Positions 18,083 to 26,926 of a stretch of 64,000 nt of DNA are shown here, piece after piece. The stretch's first letter is position 1, and every line of letters begins with the position of its first letter. The notes under the pieces are model-generated. The model was not told the DNA's origin, searched no databases, and saw only the letters and a list, made by a program, of their open reading frames with translations. This DNA is from Balneolaceae bacterium (GTDB taxonomy: Bacteria; Bacteroidota; Rhodothermia; Balneolales; Balneolaceae). Location of the stretch: contig JAXHMM010000005.1 of the NCBI GenBank assembly GCA_034521445.1, positions 186,001 to 250,000 of the forward strand, read 5' to 3'. Both the position numbers and the translations under genes were made by a program.

Positions 18083-18090
18083 CAAATATA
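18083..18090 (-). promoter_or_regulatory. Possible -7 element (TATATTTG) for the glycosyltransferase operon
   Basis: TATATTTG on the minus strand in the 95-base divergent gap, about 80 bases before the ATG at 18004. No good TTTG at -33 spacing, so this is a weak call. It lies next to the epimerase start on the other strand. Confidence 0.3.
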
Positions 18091-18099
18091 CAAAATTTG

Positions 18100-19074
18100 A
18101 TGAAAGCCTTTGTCACCGGCGGTACCGGTTTTATAGGAAGCCACCTGGTCGACAAGCTTGTGGCGCGGGAGGGAGTCGAGGAGGTCCGCTGCCTGGTCCG
18201 GAGCAGTGACAAGTGGCTTTCCGGCAAGCCTTTCAAGCGTATAAAAGGCGATCTACACGATCTGACCGTGCTTCGCGAAGGGGTGCGGGGCGTCGACGCA
18301 ATCTACCATCTGGCAGGCCTGGTCAAAGCGCCGGACTACGGGGCCTTCCACCGCGCCAATGTGGATGCCACCGAAAATTTAATGCGCGTAGCCCACAAGG
18401 AGGGCGTCCGAAAGATCGTGATACTCTCCTCCCTGGCCGCCGCCGGCCCCAGCCGCAACGGCCCCTTAAGCGAAGCCGATCCGATGCAGCCCGTAAGCAA
18501 CTACGGTCGCTCCAAGAAACAGATGGAGGAGATGGTCCGCGGCATGGACTGGGAGGAGGAGTCTGTCACCATCCTGCGTCCCCCGGCCGTTTACGGCCCG
18601 CGCGAGGACCAGATTTACACCTTTTTCAAAATGGCCGACAAACGCATATGTCCCATCGTGGGCGACGGAGAACGTCCCCGCATCTCCATGGTCTATGTGG
18701 GCGATGTGGTAGAGGGCATCATGGCCGCCACCCGGCAGGACGATCCCGGCGTGCACACCTATTTCGTTTCGGGGCCGGAGATCTACACCTGGAACCTCAT
18801 CCGCAGCGTGACCTCCACCGTGCTGGGCAAAAAGACCATGCCACTTTATGTGCGGCCGGGCATGGTGAAAAAAATCGCCGGGGTAGTGGAAAAATCCGCA
18901 TCATTCTTCGGCGTTTATCCCGTTCTAAACAGGGAGAAGGCCAGGGAGATGATCCTGGAGTGGACCTGCTCGAACGACAAGGCGCGTCTGGAGCTGGACT
19001 ACCAGCCCCGTTACTCCCTGGAGGAGGGAATCTCGCGCACCATCCACTGGTACAAGAAACATCACTGGTTATGA
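18100..19074 (+). CDS. NAD-dependent epimerase/dehydratase (extended SDR)
   Basis: 324-residue extended short-chain dehydrogenase. The Rossmann motif is VTGGTGFIGSHLV at residues 5-17. VILSSLAAAG gives the catalytic serine region and NYGRSKKQMEE the YxxxK pair. It is closer to 3-beta-HSD/CerR-like members than to UDP-sugar 4-epimerases, judging by GPREDQIYTFFKM and the later VYVGDVVEGI. In Caulobacter a protein of this broad family (CerR) reduces the 3-keto group of ceramide precursors. Here it is divergent from the glycosyltransferase-spt cluster, so a 3-keto reductase is a reasonable guess, not a demonstration. The ATG at 18100 is preferred over a TTG three bases earlier. Confidence 0.82.
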   Translation: MKAFVTGGTGFIGSHLVDKLVAREGVEEVRCLVRSSDKWLSGKPFKRIKGDLHDLTVLREGVRGVDAIYHLAGLVKAPDYGAFHRANVDATENLMRVAHKEGVRKIVILSSLAAAGPSRNGPLSEADPMQPVSNYGRSKKQMEEMVRGMDWEEESVTILRPPAVYGPREDQIYTFFKMADKRICPIVGDGERPRISMVYVGDVVEGIMAATRQDDPGVHTYFVSGPEIYTWNLIRSVTSTVLGKKTMPLYVRPGMVKKIAGVVEKSASFFGVYPVLNREKAREMILEWTCSNDKARLELDYQPRYSLEEGISRTIHWYKKHHWL

Positions 19075-20729
19075 ACCAAGGCGAATACGCGTCAACGGCT
19101 TTAAACACCCCCCATTCTATGTACGCATACCAGGCAGAATATACGAAACGTGCTCTGCTGCGACTTCCGCTGCTGGCCGGTCTCATGGGCTGCCTGCTTG
19201 CCCTTCACGGCGCCATGCAGCCCCTGTACGCCCAGCCCGATTTGCAGAAGGACTACTCCTTCGTGATGGAGATCCCCTCGGTACTTGCCATGGCGAGCTC
19301 CCCGGCGCACGTCTACATTCTTTCTGAGACCGAGGGGCTGGTGGCGTTCCGAACACGACCCGACTCCCTGCAGTGGCTCTACACCTCAAACGGCATGGCG
19401 CGCAGGGGCAATACCATGTCAGCGGACATCCGCTTCGCCTATCTCTGGGGCGACAGCCCCCGGCTTACGGTGCTCGAACCTACCTCCGTTCTGGGAGTCT
19501 ACTCCTCCACCCGGCTCCCCGAAAGGCCGCGCGACGCCGAGCGCATCGACCGGCGCCTGTACGCAGCCTTGGGAGATGGGGGAGTCGGATGGGTTTCCCT
19601 GCAGTCGGCTTCTGCAGTCGACTCGGCCTTTACCCGTGTGGAGGCCGGGGGACTCGCCTCGGCCGAGGTGCTCGACCTGGAGAGTTCAGGCGACCGCCTC
19701 TACGCCCTCTCCTCCGGGGCCACCCTTTACCGGCTGAACGCTGGAGGGGAGAACCCGCAGGTGGAGCAGGAGTTCGCCCTTTCCGAGGAACTGCAGCGTA
19801 TTTTTCTATCCGGGCAGACCCTGATGGGCACCGACGCCGGAGGCAACATCTACGAGATAAGTGGCTCGGGCAACCTCTCCCGGCTGGGTTCCATAGGCGA
19901 GCCGGTCGTAAAGCTGGAAACCTGGGGAGACTGGTACCTGATCCAGGGCGCTACTGGACGTATCTGGACCTCCTACCGCAGCCGCTCGCCCTCCCCCTGG
20001 AAAGAGGACCGCGATGCAGGCTACGCTTTTACGGTGACCGGCGGACAGCTATGGCTCAGCGAATACAGCCAGGTGAGCCGCGTGGTGGAGGGAGGCGTAA
20101 TCGCTTCCGGCGCACCCGAGGGAGAGGCTGCGGACGCGGATTCCTCCGGGCCCCTTCCCGGTCAGCTCAGCCTTGATTCCATCCCCGACCAGATTGTGCC
20201 CTACTCCAAGCCCGTGCTGCTGAACTTCAGCCTGGGCCAGGATTTTCCGTCCAGCCAGGTACAGTTTGCCTATCAGTCTTCCGTTGACGATGCCGAGGTA
20301 CGGGGAAGCTCCTTCTACTGGCAGCCGGGATCGGGCGATGTGGGCACTCACCGCTTTAAAATCGTGGCTACCGCCAGCAACGGGGCCGCCGACAGCACCA
20401 GCTTCAGTGTGGAGGTAAACTCGTTCAACGCACCGCCGCGCTTTTCGCCCCTGCGCACCCTCGCCATCCCTGTCGGCGAGTCCTTCACTCTCCCCGTACG
20501 CGCCATCGACCCCGACGGCATGCACCGCGACCTGATCCGCTACCTGGGCGTAGACCTGCCCGACGGAGCCTCCCTGGGCGAGACCTCCGGGGATTTTATG
20601 TGGACCCCCTCGCAGCGGCAGACCGGTGAACACAACTTCCGCATCATCGCCACCGACCAGTATGGGGCCGCCTCCTCCACCGAGGTGACCATCCGCGTGT
20701 TGGAGGCCGGCGACAGCGACGGCAACTAA
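19071..20729 (+). CDS. Secreted protein with propeller-like and Ig/cadherin-like domains
   Basis: 552 residues. The start ATG overlaps the epimerase stop (ATGA at 19071). A signal-like segment (LLRLPLLAGLMGCLLALHG, residues about 30-48) ends at an AQP. Residues 60-330 hold repeated short WD/PQQ-like strands (for example VYILSETEGLVAF, GVGWVSLQSASAV, RLYALSSGATLYRL), consistent with a beta-propeller. Residues 370-550 hold two Ig/cadherin-like modules with FKIVATASNGAADSTSF and FRIIATDQYGAASSTEVTI. An alternative start at the second Met would shorten the pre-signal region. Translational coupling suggests shared regulation with the epimerase; the role is unknown. Confidence 0.75.
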   Translation: MNQGEYASTALNTPHSMYAYQAEYTKRALLRLPLLAGLMGCLLALHGAMQPLYAQPDLQKDYSFVMEIPSVLAMASSPAHVYILSETEGLVAFRTRPDSLQWLYTSNGMARRGNTMSADIRFAYLWGDSPRLTVLEPTSVLGVYSSTRLPERPRDAERIDRRLYAALGDGGVGWVSLQSASAVDSAFTRVEAGGLASAEVLDLESSGDRLYALSSGATLYRLNAGGENPQVEQEFALSEELQRIFLSGQTLMGTDAGGNIYEISGSGNLSRLGSIGEPVVKLETWGDWYLIQGATGRIWTSYRSRSPSPWKEDRDAGYAFTVTGGQLWLSEYSQVSRVVEGGVIASGAPEGEAADADSSGPLPGQLSLDSIPDQIVPYSKPVLLNFSLGQDFPSSQVQFAYQSSVDDAEVRGSSFYWQPGSGDVGTHRFKIVATASNGAADSTSFSVEVNSFNAPPRFSPLRTLAIPVGESFTLPVRAIDPDGMHRDLIRYLGVDLPDGASLGETSGDFMWTPSQRQTGEHNFRIIATDQYGAASSTEVTIRVLEAGDSDGN

Positions 20730-20760
20730 CTCTCTCGCACCTCCAAGCGCGCACGACCCT

Positions 20761-21855
20761 GTGAACAACGATTCCATCCGCTCCTCCCTGCTGGACTGGT
20801 ACGACGTCCACAAAAGGGAGATGCCGTGGCGCGGCATCAACGATCCCTACCGCACCTGGGTTTCCGAAGTCATGCTGCAGCAGACGCGCGTTGACCAGGC
20901 CGCGCCCTATTACAAGCGTTTCATCGAGCGGTTCCCGACGGTGGAGATATTGGCCGAGGCCGGGCAGCAGGAGGTGCTCCGGGTATGGGAGGGCCTGGGC
21001 TACTACCGCCGGGCCCGCCACCTGCACGAGGCCGCCCGCACGGTGGTGGAGGAGTTCGGCGGCGAGCTGCCGGATTCCTGGGAGGAGATCACCCGACTGA
21101 AGGGCATCGGACCCTATACGGCTGCGGCGGTGCTGAGCATCGCCTTCGGGCGTCCCCATGCCGTGGTGGACGGCAACGTGCTGCGCGTGCTCACGCGCTA
21201 CTTCGGCCTGGACGGTGACATCCGCAAAAGCGCCGTCAAGAACGAAGTGCAGGAGCTGGCCGACGGGCTTCTCGATCCGGAGCGGCCGGGCGATTTCAAC
21301 CAGGCTGTGATGGAGCTGGGCGCCATGGTGTGTACGCCAGGCAGCCCCGATTGCGGGAAGTGTCCACTGCAGGACGGCTGCGAGGCCGCACGCACGGCGC
21401 GCCAGGATGAGATCCCTTACAAATCGCCGCCCAAAAAACGTCCCCACCACCAGATCGGCGTGGGGGTGGTCCGCGATGGCGAGGGATCGGTGCTCATCGC
21501 CCTGCGTCCGGAAGGCGCCATGCTCGGGGGACTCTGGGAGTTTCCCGGCGGCAAGCAGGAGTCCGGCGAGGAGCTGGAAGAAACCGTCCGGCGCGAGCTG
21601 CGCGAGGAGCTGGGCGTAGAGGTGGTTGTGGAAAAACCCCTTATGAAGGTGGATCACGCCTACTCGCACCTGACGGTCTCCCTCAACGTCTTCCTCTGCA
21701 GCCTGGCCAGTGGCACGCCTGAGGCCCGCGACAGCCAGGAGGTGCGCTGGGTGGCGCTGGAGGAACTGGACGACTACCCCTTCCCCAAGGCCAACCGCGC
21801 CATCACCGAAAAACTGCAAAACCTTGGCCGGGGACAGCAGGAACTGAAAATCTGA
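20761..21855 (+). CDS. mutY: A/G-specific adenine glycosylase
   Basis: Removes adenine mispaired with 8-oxoguanine. 364 residues, starting with GTG. The HhH-GPD domain has MPWRGINDPYRTWVSEVMLQQTRV (helical start, read in parts: PWRGINDPYR, VMLQQTRV) with the catalytic glutamate in SEVML. The helix-hairpin-helix is LKGIGPYTAAAV and the catalytic Asp region is FNQAVMELGA. The 4Fe-4S ligands read C-x6-C-x2-C-x5-C in CTPGSPDCGKCPLQDGC. The C-terminal 120 residues form a Nudix domain that reads 8-oxoG (GGLWEFPGGKQESGE). The protein is complete and normal for the family. Confidence 0.94.
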   Translation: MNNDSIRSSLLDWYDVHKREMPWRGINDPYRTWVSEVMLQQTRVDQAAPYYKRFIERFPTVEILAEAGQQEVLRVWEGLGYYRRARHLHEAARTVVEEFGGELPDSWEEITRLKGIGPYTAAAVLSIAFGRPHAVVDGNVLRVLTRYFGLDGDIRKSAVKNEVQELADGLLDPERPGDFNQAVMELGAMVCTPGSPDCGKCPLQDGCEAARTARQDEIPYKSPPKKRPHHQIGVGVVRDGEGSVLIALRPEGAMLGGLWEFPGGKQESGEELEETVRRELREELGVEVVVEKPLMKVDHAYSHLTVSLNVFLCSLASGTPEARDSQEVRWVALEELDDYPFPKANRAITEKLQNLGRGQQELKI

Positions 21856-21859
21856 ACCC

Positions 21860-22705
21860 ATGCCCAGGGACCTGCCGAAAAAGCTCGACGCCTGCCCGCC
21901 CGAGACCCTCCGCGCCATGAAACCCTGGCTGGAGATGTGGAACCGCCGCATGGAAACTCCGGACTATATCGAGAAAGACCCCGTGCTCTTCATGCACAGC
22001 TTCGAGGAGCGGGAAGACCGGCTGCTGGCCGGCTTTTTCGCGGCCCTGATGGCCTGGGGGCGACGCGACGTGGTGATCGCCAAGGTGGACGACCTGATGA
22101 AGCGCATGGACTACCGGCCAAACCGTTTCATCCGCGACTTCGGCGAGCGCGAGCGCGACCGACTGGACGGCTTCAAACACCGCACCTTCAAGCCGGTGGA
22201 CATCTACTGGCTGGTCAACATCCTGCAGAGCGCCCTGGAGCGCCACGGTGGCATGGAGGCCTTCTGGCGGCACTGCCACGAGGAGGCGCAGCGGCAGGAG
22301 CGTCCTCTCATCGCCCTCTTCCACGATGAGTTCTTCGCCCTCCATCCGGAAGCGGCGCAGCGCACCCGCAAGCACATCTCCAATCCCGAAAAGAACAGCT
22401 CCTGCAAGCGTCTCTACCTCTACCTGCGCTGGTGCGTGCGGGAGGGACCGGTGGACACCGGGCTGATGGATTTTATCTCACCGTCTGAGCTTATGGTTCC
22501 GCTGGACGTGCACGTGGCGCGGCAGGCGCGGGCGCTGGGATTGCTGACGCGCCGCTACAACGATTGGAAGGCGGTGCGCGAACTTACCGGCGTGCTTCGC
22601 AAGCTTGACCCGGGAGATCCTGCCCGCTACGACTTCGGGCTATTCGGCCTCGGGGTTTCCGGGAAACCTATTCCGGATAGATTCCTTGTCAATCCAAAAG
22701 TCTGA
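21860..22705 (+). CDS. TIGR02757 (DUF2400) family protein
   Basis: 281-residue conserved protein of unknown function common in Bacteroidota. The family pattern is visible: DPVLFMHSFEEREDRLLAGF, WGRRDVVIAKVDDLM and LYLYLRWCVREGPVDTGL, ending in VPLDVHVARQARALG. The domain is mostly helical with an HhH-like end, and a DNA-related role has been suggested for the family because it resembles HhH-GPD ends. It starts four bases after mutY, hinting at a repair link. The last codons and stop overlap the first AAGTC repeat unit. Confidence 0.82.
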   Translation: MPRDLPKKLDACPPETLRAMKPWLEMWNRRMETPDYIEKDPVLFMHSFEEREDRLLAGFFAALMAWGRRDVVIAKVDDLMKRMDYRPNRFIRDFGERERDRLDGFKHRTFKPVDIYWLVNILQSALERHGGMEAFWRHCHEEAQRQERPLIALFHDEFFALHPEAAQRTRKHISNPEKNSSCKRLYLYLRWCVREGPVDTGLMDFISPSELMVPLDVHVARQARALGLLTRRYNDWKAVRELTGVLRKLDPGDPARYDFGLFGLGVSGKPIPDRFLVNPKV

Positions 22706-22797
22706 CTAAGTCTTACTAAGTCTAATAAGTCGGGAAGTCCAGAAGTCTTAAAGTCCAGAAGTCTTAAAGTCTAGAAGTCGGGGAGTCAGAAAGTCGG
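22697..22797 (+). repeat. AAGTC tandem array downstream of the TIGR02757 gene
   Basis: About 12 imperfect units of AAGTC plus three to five variable bases (AAGTCTTA, AAGTCCAG, AAGTCGGG and similar), in the sense orientation of the upstream gene. The first unit overlaps its stop codon. No open reading frame is apparent. It ends just before the rpsU promoter region. Similar arrays occur near 32.6 kb and 55.5 kb. Confidence 0.8.
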
Positions 22798-22826
22798 TGG
22801 GTACTTACATTTTTCCGAAAAATTCT

Positions 22827-22834
22827 TATATTAG
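22827..22834 (+). promoter_or_regulatory. Possible -7 element for rpsU
   Basis: TATATTAG in TTCTTATATTAG, 37 bases upstream of the rpsU ATG. The same TTCTTATATT core occurs before dusB. No good TTTG lies at -33, so support is weak. Confidence 0.3.
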
Positions 22835-22870
22835 GGGTCTGAAAACGAAGCAACAACATCTTATACGCAC

Positions 22871-23068
22871 ATGGTTGGAGTAGAAGTTCGAGATAACGAA
22901 AGCATAGACCGCGCCATCAACCGCTTCAAGAAGCTGGTAACGCGCTCCCGCATTCTGAACGAGTATAAGGACCGGCAGCAGTACACCAAGCCGTCCGAAG
23001 AGCGCCGTGAAGCGCTGAAGAAGAGCATCCGCGACCAGCGCCGGCGCGAGCGCAACCAGTACAAGTAA
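22871..23068 (+). CDS. rpsU: 30S ribosomal protein S21
   Basis: Small basic subunit protein, 65 residues: MVGVEVRDNESIDRAINRFK, then KLVTRSRILNEYKDR and an Arg/Lys-rich tail ending RRRERNQYK. Length and charge pattern match bS21. It is followed 27 bases later by a perfect 15-bp hairpin with a T-run, a strong single-gene transcription unit. Confidence 0.95.
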   Translation: MVGVEVRDNESIDRAINRFKKLVTRSRILNEYKDRQQYTKPSEERREALKKSIRDQRRRERNQYK

Positions 23069-23095
23069 TTTAAAAGGGTTTACGCCTCCTCCTCC

Positions 23096-23131
23096 AAAAT
23101 GCCCTGTGACTTCGGTCACAGGGCATTTTTT
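23096..23131 (+). terminator. Intrinsic terminator of rpsU, overlapping the end of radA
   Basis: A 15-bp perfect inverted repeat (AAAATGCCCTGTGAC, TTCG loop, GTCACAGGGCATTTT) with six Ts ending at 23131. The UUCG tetraloop and U-run are textbook. The convergent radA stop codon (23118-23116) lies inside the right arm, and its last codons make up the rest. On the minus strand only four Ts would follow, so termination there is weaker. Confidence 0.9.
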
Positions 23132-24492
23132 ATGGCCTCAGGGAACACCCGGCAGGGATATACTTTGAGCCCGTCGGGCACCTTCGGATCCTGTCCGTCC
23201 GGCACGTAGGCGCGCTTGAAACCCATCTTGCGGATCTCGGCCAGCCGCTGGTCCAGCTTGCTCACCGAGCGGATCTCCGATCCCAGCCCCACCTCCCCTA
23301 TGAAAGCCGTTTCGGCCGGCAGGGACTTATCCAGCAAACTGGAGACCAGCGCGCAGACCACGCCCAGGTCCCCGGCCGTGTCGGTCAGCCGGATCCCGCC
23401 CGCCACGTTCAGGTAGACGTCCTGCCCGCTGAACTGGTAACCTCCCCTCTTCTCCAGCACGGCCAGCAGCAGCGACAGCCTCCGCTGGTCAAACCCGTTG
23501 GCCGTGCGCTGCGGCACCCCGTAGTTGCTGGGTGTGACCAGCGCCTGCACCTCGATGAGCAGGGAGCGCGAGCCCTCGATGGTGCAGACCACCGCATTGC
23601 CGCTCACGCTGGCGTCGTAGTCCGACAGGAACAGCTGTGAGGGATTGAGCACATCCACCAGCCCCTTCTCCTTCATCTCGAAGACCCCCACCTCCTGCGC
23701 GGGTCCGAACCGGTTTTTCACGCTGCGCAGCAGACGGTAGGCGTAGTTGCTGTCGCCCTCGAACTGCAGCACGGTGTCCACCATATGCTCCAGCACGCGC
23801 GGACCGGCGATGTCCCCCTCCTTGGTCACGTGTCCGATGAGCAGCGTGGTGATGTTCCTTCGCTTGGCGAGCTGCTGCAGCAGGGCGGCGCACTCCTTGA
23901 CCTGCTGCACGCTTCCCGCCATGCTGGAGAGCTCCGTGCGGTAGACCGTCTGTATGGAGTCCACCACCAGCAGGTCAGGCTTCATCTTGCGGGCCTCCTC
24001 CAGCACCTTGCTCACATCGGTATCGGTGTAGACAAGCAGCTTCCTGGAATCCACCTCCAGGCGCGCCGCCCGCTGCTTGATCTGGGCAGCCGACTCCTCT
24101 CCCGCGCAGTATAAAATTCGCAAGTCCGGGTTGGCGCGGGCGATCTGCAGGGTGAGGGTGCTCTTGCCGATGCCGGGATCGCCCCCGATAAGCACCAGGG
24201 AGCCGGGCACGAAGCCCCCGCCCACCACGCGGTCCAGTTCGGGGATGTTGGAAGGGAAACGTTCCTCGTCGCTCGATTCGATGTCGGCCAGGAGGCGCGG
24301 GGGCGGGACCTCCTCCAAACCCTCCACCTTGCCCTTGTGGCTGTCGGAGCCCGAACCGGAGCTGCCGCTGTCGCGATCCACCTTGTACTCGCGAAAGGTG
24401 TGCCAGCTGCCGCAATTCGGACAGTTGCCCAGCCACTTGGTGGAGGTGTGCCCGCACTCGTCGCAGAGGTATGTGATGCGCGACTTGGCCAC
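23116..24492 (-). CDS. radA: DNA repair protein RadA (Sms)
   Basis: RecA-related helicase that helps branch migration in recombinational repair. I chose the GTG at 24492 (MAKSRITYLCDECG when initiated), the usual RadA opening; the frame continues 21 codons upstream into the next gene without family similarity. From that start the protein has 458 residues, like E. coli RadA. The N-terminal C4 zinc finger is CDEC/CPNC, Walker A is GGDPGIGKST, the RadA-specific motif is KNRFG, and a Lon-like C-terminal domain includes ETAFIGEVGLGSEIR. The start is two bases after the preceding stop. Confidence 0.93.
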   Translation of the reverse strand: MAKSRITYLCDECGHTSTKWLGNCPNCGSWHTFREYKVDRDSGSSGSGSDSHKGKVEGLEEVPPPRLLADIESSDEERFPSNIPELDRVVGGGFVPGSLVLIGGDPGIGKSTLTLQIARANPDLRILYCAGEESAAQIKQRAARLEVDSRKLLVYTDTDVSKVLEEARKMKPDLLVVDSIQTVYRTELSSMAGSVQQVKECAALLQQLAKRRNITTLLIGHVTKEGDIAGPRVLEHMVDTVLQFEGDSNYAYRLLRSVKNRFGPAQEVGVFEMKEKGLVDVLNPSQLFLSDYDASVSGNAVVCTIEGSRSLLIEVQALVTPSNYGVPQRTANGFDQRRLSLLLAVLEKRGGYQFSGQDVYLNVAGGIRLTDTAGDLGVVCALVSSLLDKSLPAETAFIGEVGLGSEIRSVSKLDQRLAEIRKMGFKRAYVPDGQDPKVPDGLKVYPCRVFPEAIKNAL

Positions 24493-24493
24493 G

Positions 24494-25504
24494 TCAGACT
24501 GATTCGCCGGCGTTGAGGCCATCGGCCATGCCGTCGCCCTCCTCCCCGTCTGCATGGTTATCCACCACGGAACGGTTGATGTACCAGGTGGTGGCCATCA
24601 TGCCCAGACCGATGCTGATGTAGTAGCTGATAATGCGCCAGAGAAACACGGCCAGCCCGATGAAGGCCTTACGGTCGATTAGCGGCCCCTGGAAAAGCGC
24701 GAAGAGGCCCTCCACCCCGCCGCTGCCGCCGGGCGTGGGCATGATGAGGAAGGCCAGGTTCATGGCCAGGCTGCGCAGCACCGAGAGGATCTCGTTTGCG
24801 GGCAGCAGGCTAAGCACCACAATGGTGGGCAGGGCCACGCGGCAAAGCCATGACATGGTGGAGAGGGAAAAAGCTTTCAGCAGAAAGCTGGCGGGCTTCT
24901 CCCGCAGCTCGTCGGAGTACTTCACCAGGTGCTCGGCCTCCTCCACCACCTTGTCGCGCCAGCGGCGCAGCAGCGGCAGCCGGAAAACCGTGCACACCAC
25001 CTTCTTGATGGCGCTGGGATTGCGCAGCACCCCGTAGGCCATCAGTCCGGCATAGGAGAGCAGTCCGGCATAAAGCAGCAGCATGGATACTTCGCCCACC
25101 ATTCCGATGTTGGAGGGAATGACCTCGTAGTAGAGGCCGGCCACCAGCAGGATGGGTACGGCAAGGGCGAACCAGAGCTGGTCCAGCAGCACGCTGTAGA
25201 GGATAATGGCGGTGGACTGTCCCAGCTTGTAACCCTCCTTGGTGAGGGCGTAGGTGGCCATGGGCGCCCCGCCGATGATGGAAGGCGTCACCGAAGAGGT
25301 GAATTCCCAGCTCAGCATCACCCGCAGGGACGCCATCCAGCCCAGCATCTTCTCGGAGAGATAGCGGATCTTGGCCGCTGAAAAAGCCAGCCGCAATATG
25401 GAGACCGCCAGCGCGATGAACAGGCCGGGCAGCCGTTTGGGTTTCAGGTGCTCAAGGACCCCGGGCGTGTAGGTGAGGTAGATGACAAGGCCCATGCCCG
25501 CCAC
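24494..25504 (-). CDS. LPG-synthase-like (UPF0104) integral membrane protein
   Basis: Multi-spanning membrane protein of the lysylphosphatidylglycerol synthase transmembrane (flippase-like) family, about 336 residues from a GTG at 25504. Family marks are SSVTPSIIGGAPMATYAL, LDQLWFALAVP and the end motif MPTPGGSGGVEG. The GTG falls in the middle of the first predicted helix: in-frame codons upstream (back to about 25588) read SKKYLLLSIGLSVAGMG, so the real start lies between 25504 and 25599 and may be a non-ATG codon. A minus-strand AGGAGG around 25560 is near. The substrate (perhaps a lipid) is unknown. Confidence 0.8.
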   Translation of the reverse strand: MAGMGLVIYLTYTPGVLEHLKPKRLPGLFIALAVSILRLAFSAAKIRYLSEKMLGWMASLRVMLSWEFTSSVTPSIIGGAPMATYALTKEGYKLGQSTAIILYSVLLDQLWFALAVPILLVAGLYYEVIPSNIGMVGEVSMLLLYAGLLSYAGLMAYGVLRNPSAIKKVVCTVFRLPLLRRWRDKVVEEAEHLVKYSDELREKPASFLLKAFSLSTMSWLCRVALPTIVVLSLLPANEILSVLRSLAMNLAFLIMPTPGGSGGVEGLFALFQGPLIDRKAFIGLAVFLWRIISYYISIGLGMMATTWYINRSVVDNHADGEEGDGMADGLNAGESV

Positions 25505-25599
25505 ACTGAGTCCGATGGAGAGAAGCAGGTATTTCTTGGAGAAATACCTTTTGGGGTCCTCCTGAATATGTTGCTGGTCTTTGCTCAGGGGTGTGCGGT

Positions 25600-26676
25600 T
25601 TACGCAACGGTAATATTCTCGTCCAGGTAGACGTCCTGTATAAAGTTGAGCAGCTTGACGCCTTCTTCCATGGGACGCTGGAAGGCCTTGCGGCCGCTGA
25701 TCATGCCCATGCCGCCGGCGCGCTTGTTGACAACGGCCGTACGCACCGCCTGCTGGAAGTCGTTCTTTCCGCTGGCTCCGCCGGAGTTGATCAGCCCGGC
25801 GCGTCCCATATAGCAGTTGGCCACCTGGTAGCGGGTCAGGTCGATGGGATGGTCGGTGGTCAGCTCGCTGTACATGCGCTCGTCGTATTTCCCGTAGGAG
25901 CCGTTATTGTTGTTGAGGGCCTTGTAACCGCCGTTGTTGGTGGCCTGCTTCTGCTTGATGATGTCGGCCTGGATGGTCGCCCCCAGGTGGTTGGCCTGCC
26001 CGGTCAGGTCGGCCGAAGCGTGGTAGTCGGTGCCGTCCACCTTGAATCCGGAGTTACGGGTATAGCACCAGAGGATGGTGGCCATGCCCAGCTCATGGGC
26101 ACGCTCGAAGGCCTCGGCCACCTCCTGGATCTGCCGGCTCGACTCCTCCGAGCCGTAGTAGATGGTCGCGCCTACAGCGACCGCGCCCATGTCAAAGGCG
26201 CGCTCCACCGAACCGAACATGATCTGGTCGTAGTGGTTGGGGAGGGTCATCAGCTCGTTGTGGTTGAGCTTGACGATGAAGGGAATCCTGTGGGCATAGC
26301 GGCGCGCGATGGATCCCAGCACGCCGAAGGTGGAGGCAATGGCGTTGCATCCCCCTTCAATGGCCAATTTTACCAGGTGCTCGGGATCAAAACCCCCGGG
26401 GTTGGGTGCGAAAGAGGCGCCGCCGGAGTGCTCAATGCCCTGGTCCACCGGCAGGATGGAGAGGTAGCCGGTGCCCGCGAGCCGCCCGTGGCCGAAGAGG
26501 GTCTGCAGGCTGCGAAGCACCCGGGCGTTGCGGTCGGAGTGATAGCAGACCCGGTCGACGTAGTCGGGGCCGGGCAGGTGAAGATTCTCGCTGGGGATGG
26601 TCTCGCACTCGTGGCCGAGCAGGTCATCCGCTTCCTTGCCCAGTAACTCTTCAATGCTTTTCGCAGCTAGTGCCAT
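25600..26676 (-). CDS. fbaB: Class I fructose-bisphosphate aldolase (FbaB type)
   Basis: Cleaves fructose-1,6-bisphosphate in glycolysis/gluconeogenesis by a Schiff-base mechanism. The 358-residue protein resembles E. coli FbaB closely along its length: [71 protein letters not shown], the lysine region ADIIKQK and [13 protein letters not shown]. It shares no operon with other glycolytic genes here. A TATATTTG element sits 53 bases upstream. Confidence 0.95.
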   Translation of the reverse strand: MALAAKSIEELLGKEADDLLGHECETIPSENLHLPGPDYVDRVCYHSDRNARVLRSLQTLFGHGRLAGTGYLSILPVDQGIEHSGGASFAPNPGGFDPEHLVKLAIEGGCNAIASTFGVLGSIARRYAHRIPFIVKLNHNELMTLPNHYDQIMFGSVERAFDMGAVAVGATIYYGSEESSRQIQEVAEAFERAHELGMATILWCYTRNSGFKVDGTDYHASADLTGQANHLGATIQADIIKQKQATNNGGYKALNNNNGSYGKYDERMYSELTTDHPIDLTRYQVANCYMGRAGLINSGGASGKNDFQQAVRTAVVNKRAGGMGMISGRKAFQRPMEEGVKLLNFIQDVYLDENITVA

Positions 26677-26728
26677 GGCAACTCCTCATCTGGTTTCTTG
26701 ATCGTTTTCTACTACGCTCGGTGGTGAT

Positions 26729-26736
26729 CAAATATA
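26729..26736 (-). promoter_or_regulatory. Possible -7 element (TATATTTG) for fbaB
   Basis: TATATTTG on the minus strand about 53 bases before the fbaB ATG. It matches the -7 consensus; the -33 region is not convincing. Confidence 0.4.
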
Positions 26737-26865
26737 AGTGATCTGTCTGGAATTATGAATTTTCTGCACGGCGGAACCGAGCTCAACGGGGAGGCCAGCA
26801 GATGACGGGCGGGACCTTCCCGACCCCGCACCGGAAGCACCTGCATATGATCTGCCCAGAATTCT

Positions 26866-26873
26866 TATATTTG
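26866..26873 (+). promoter_or_regulatory. Possible -7 element (TATATTTG) for dusB
   Basis: TATATTTG in TTCTTATATTTGTTCC, 54 bases before the dusB ATG. The -33 region shows no clear TTTG. Confidence 0.4.
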
Positions 26874-26926
26874 TTCCTTGCGGCAGCCGCTCATTACATC
26901 CTTGACTGCACATACCCGTAAACACC

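Noticed and set aside
18213-19070. Upstream part of the long open frame that ends in the secreted Ig/propeller protein
   Set aside because: This part overlaps the epimerase in another frame and is Arg-rich shadow sequence; the real gene starts at the ATG at 19071.
22697-22797. CRISPR array
   Set aside because: Units are only 8-9 bases with no unique spacers, and no cas genes are in the window.
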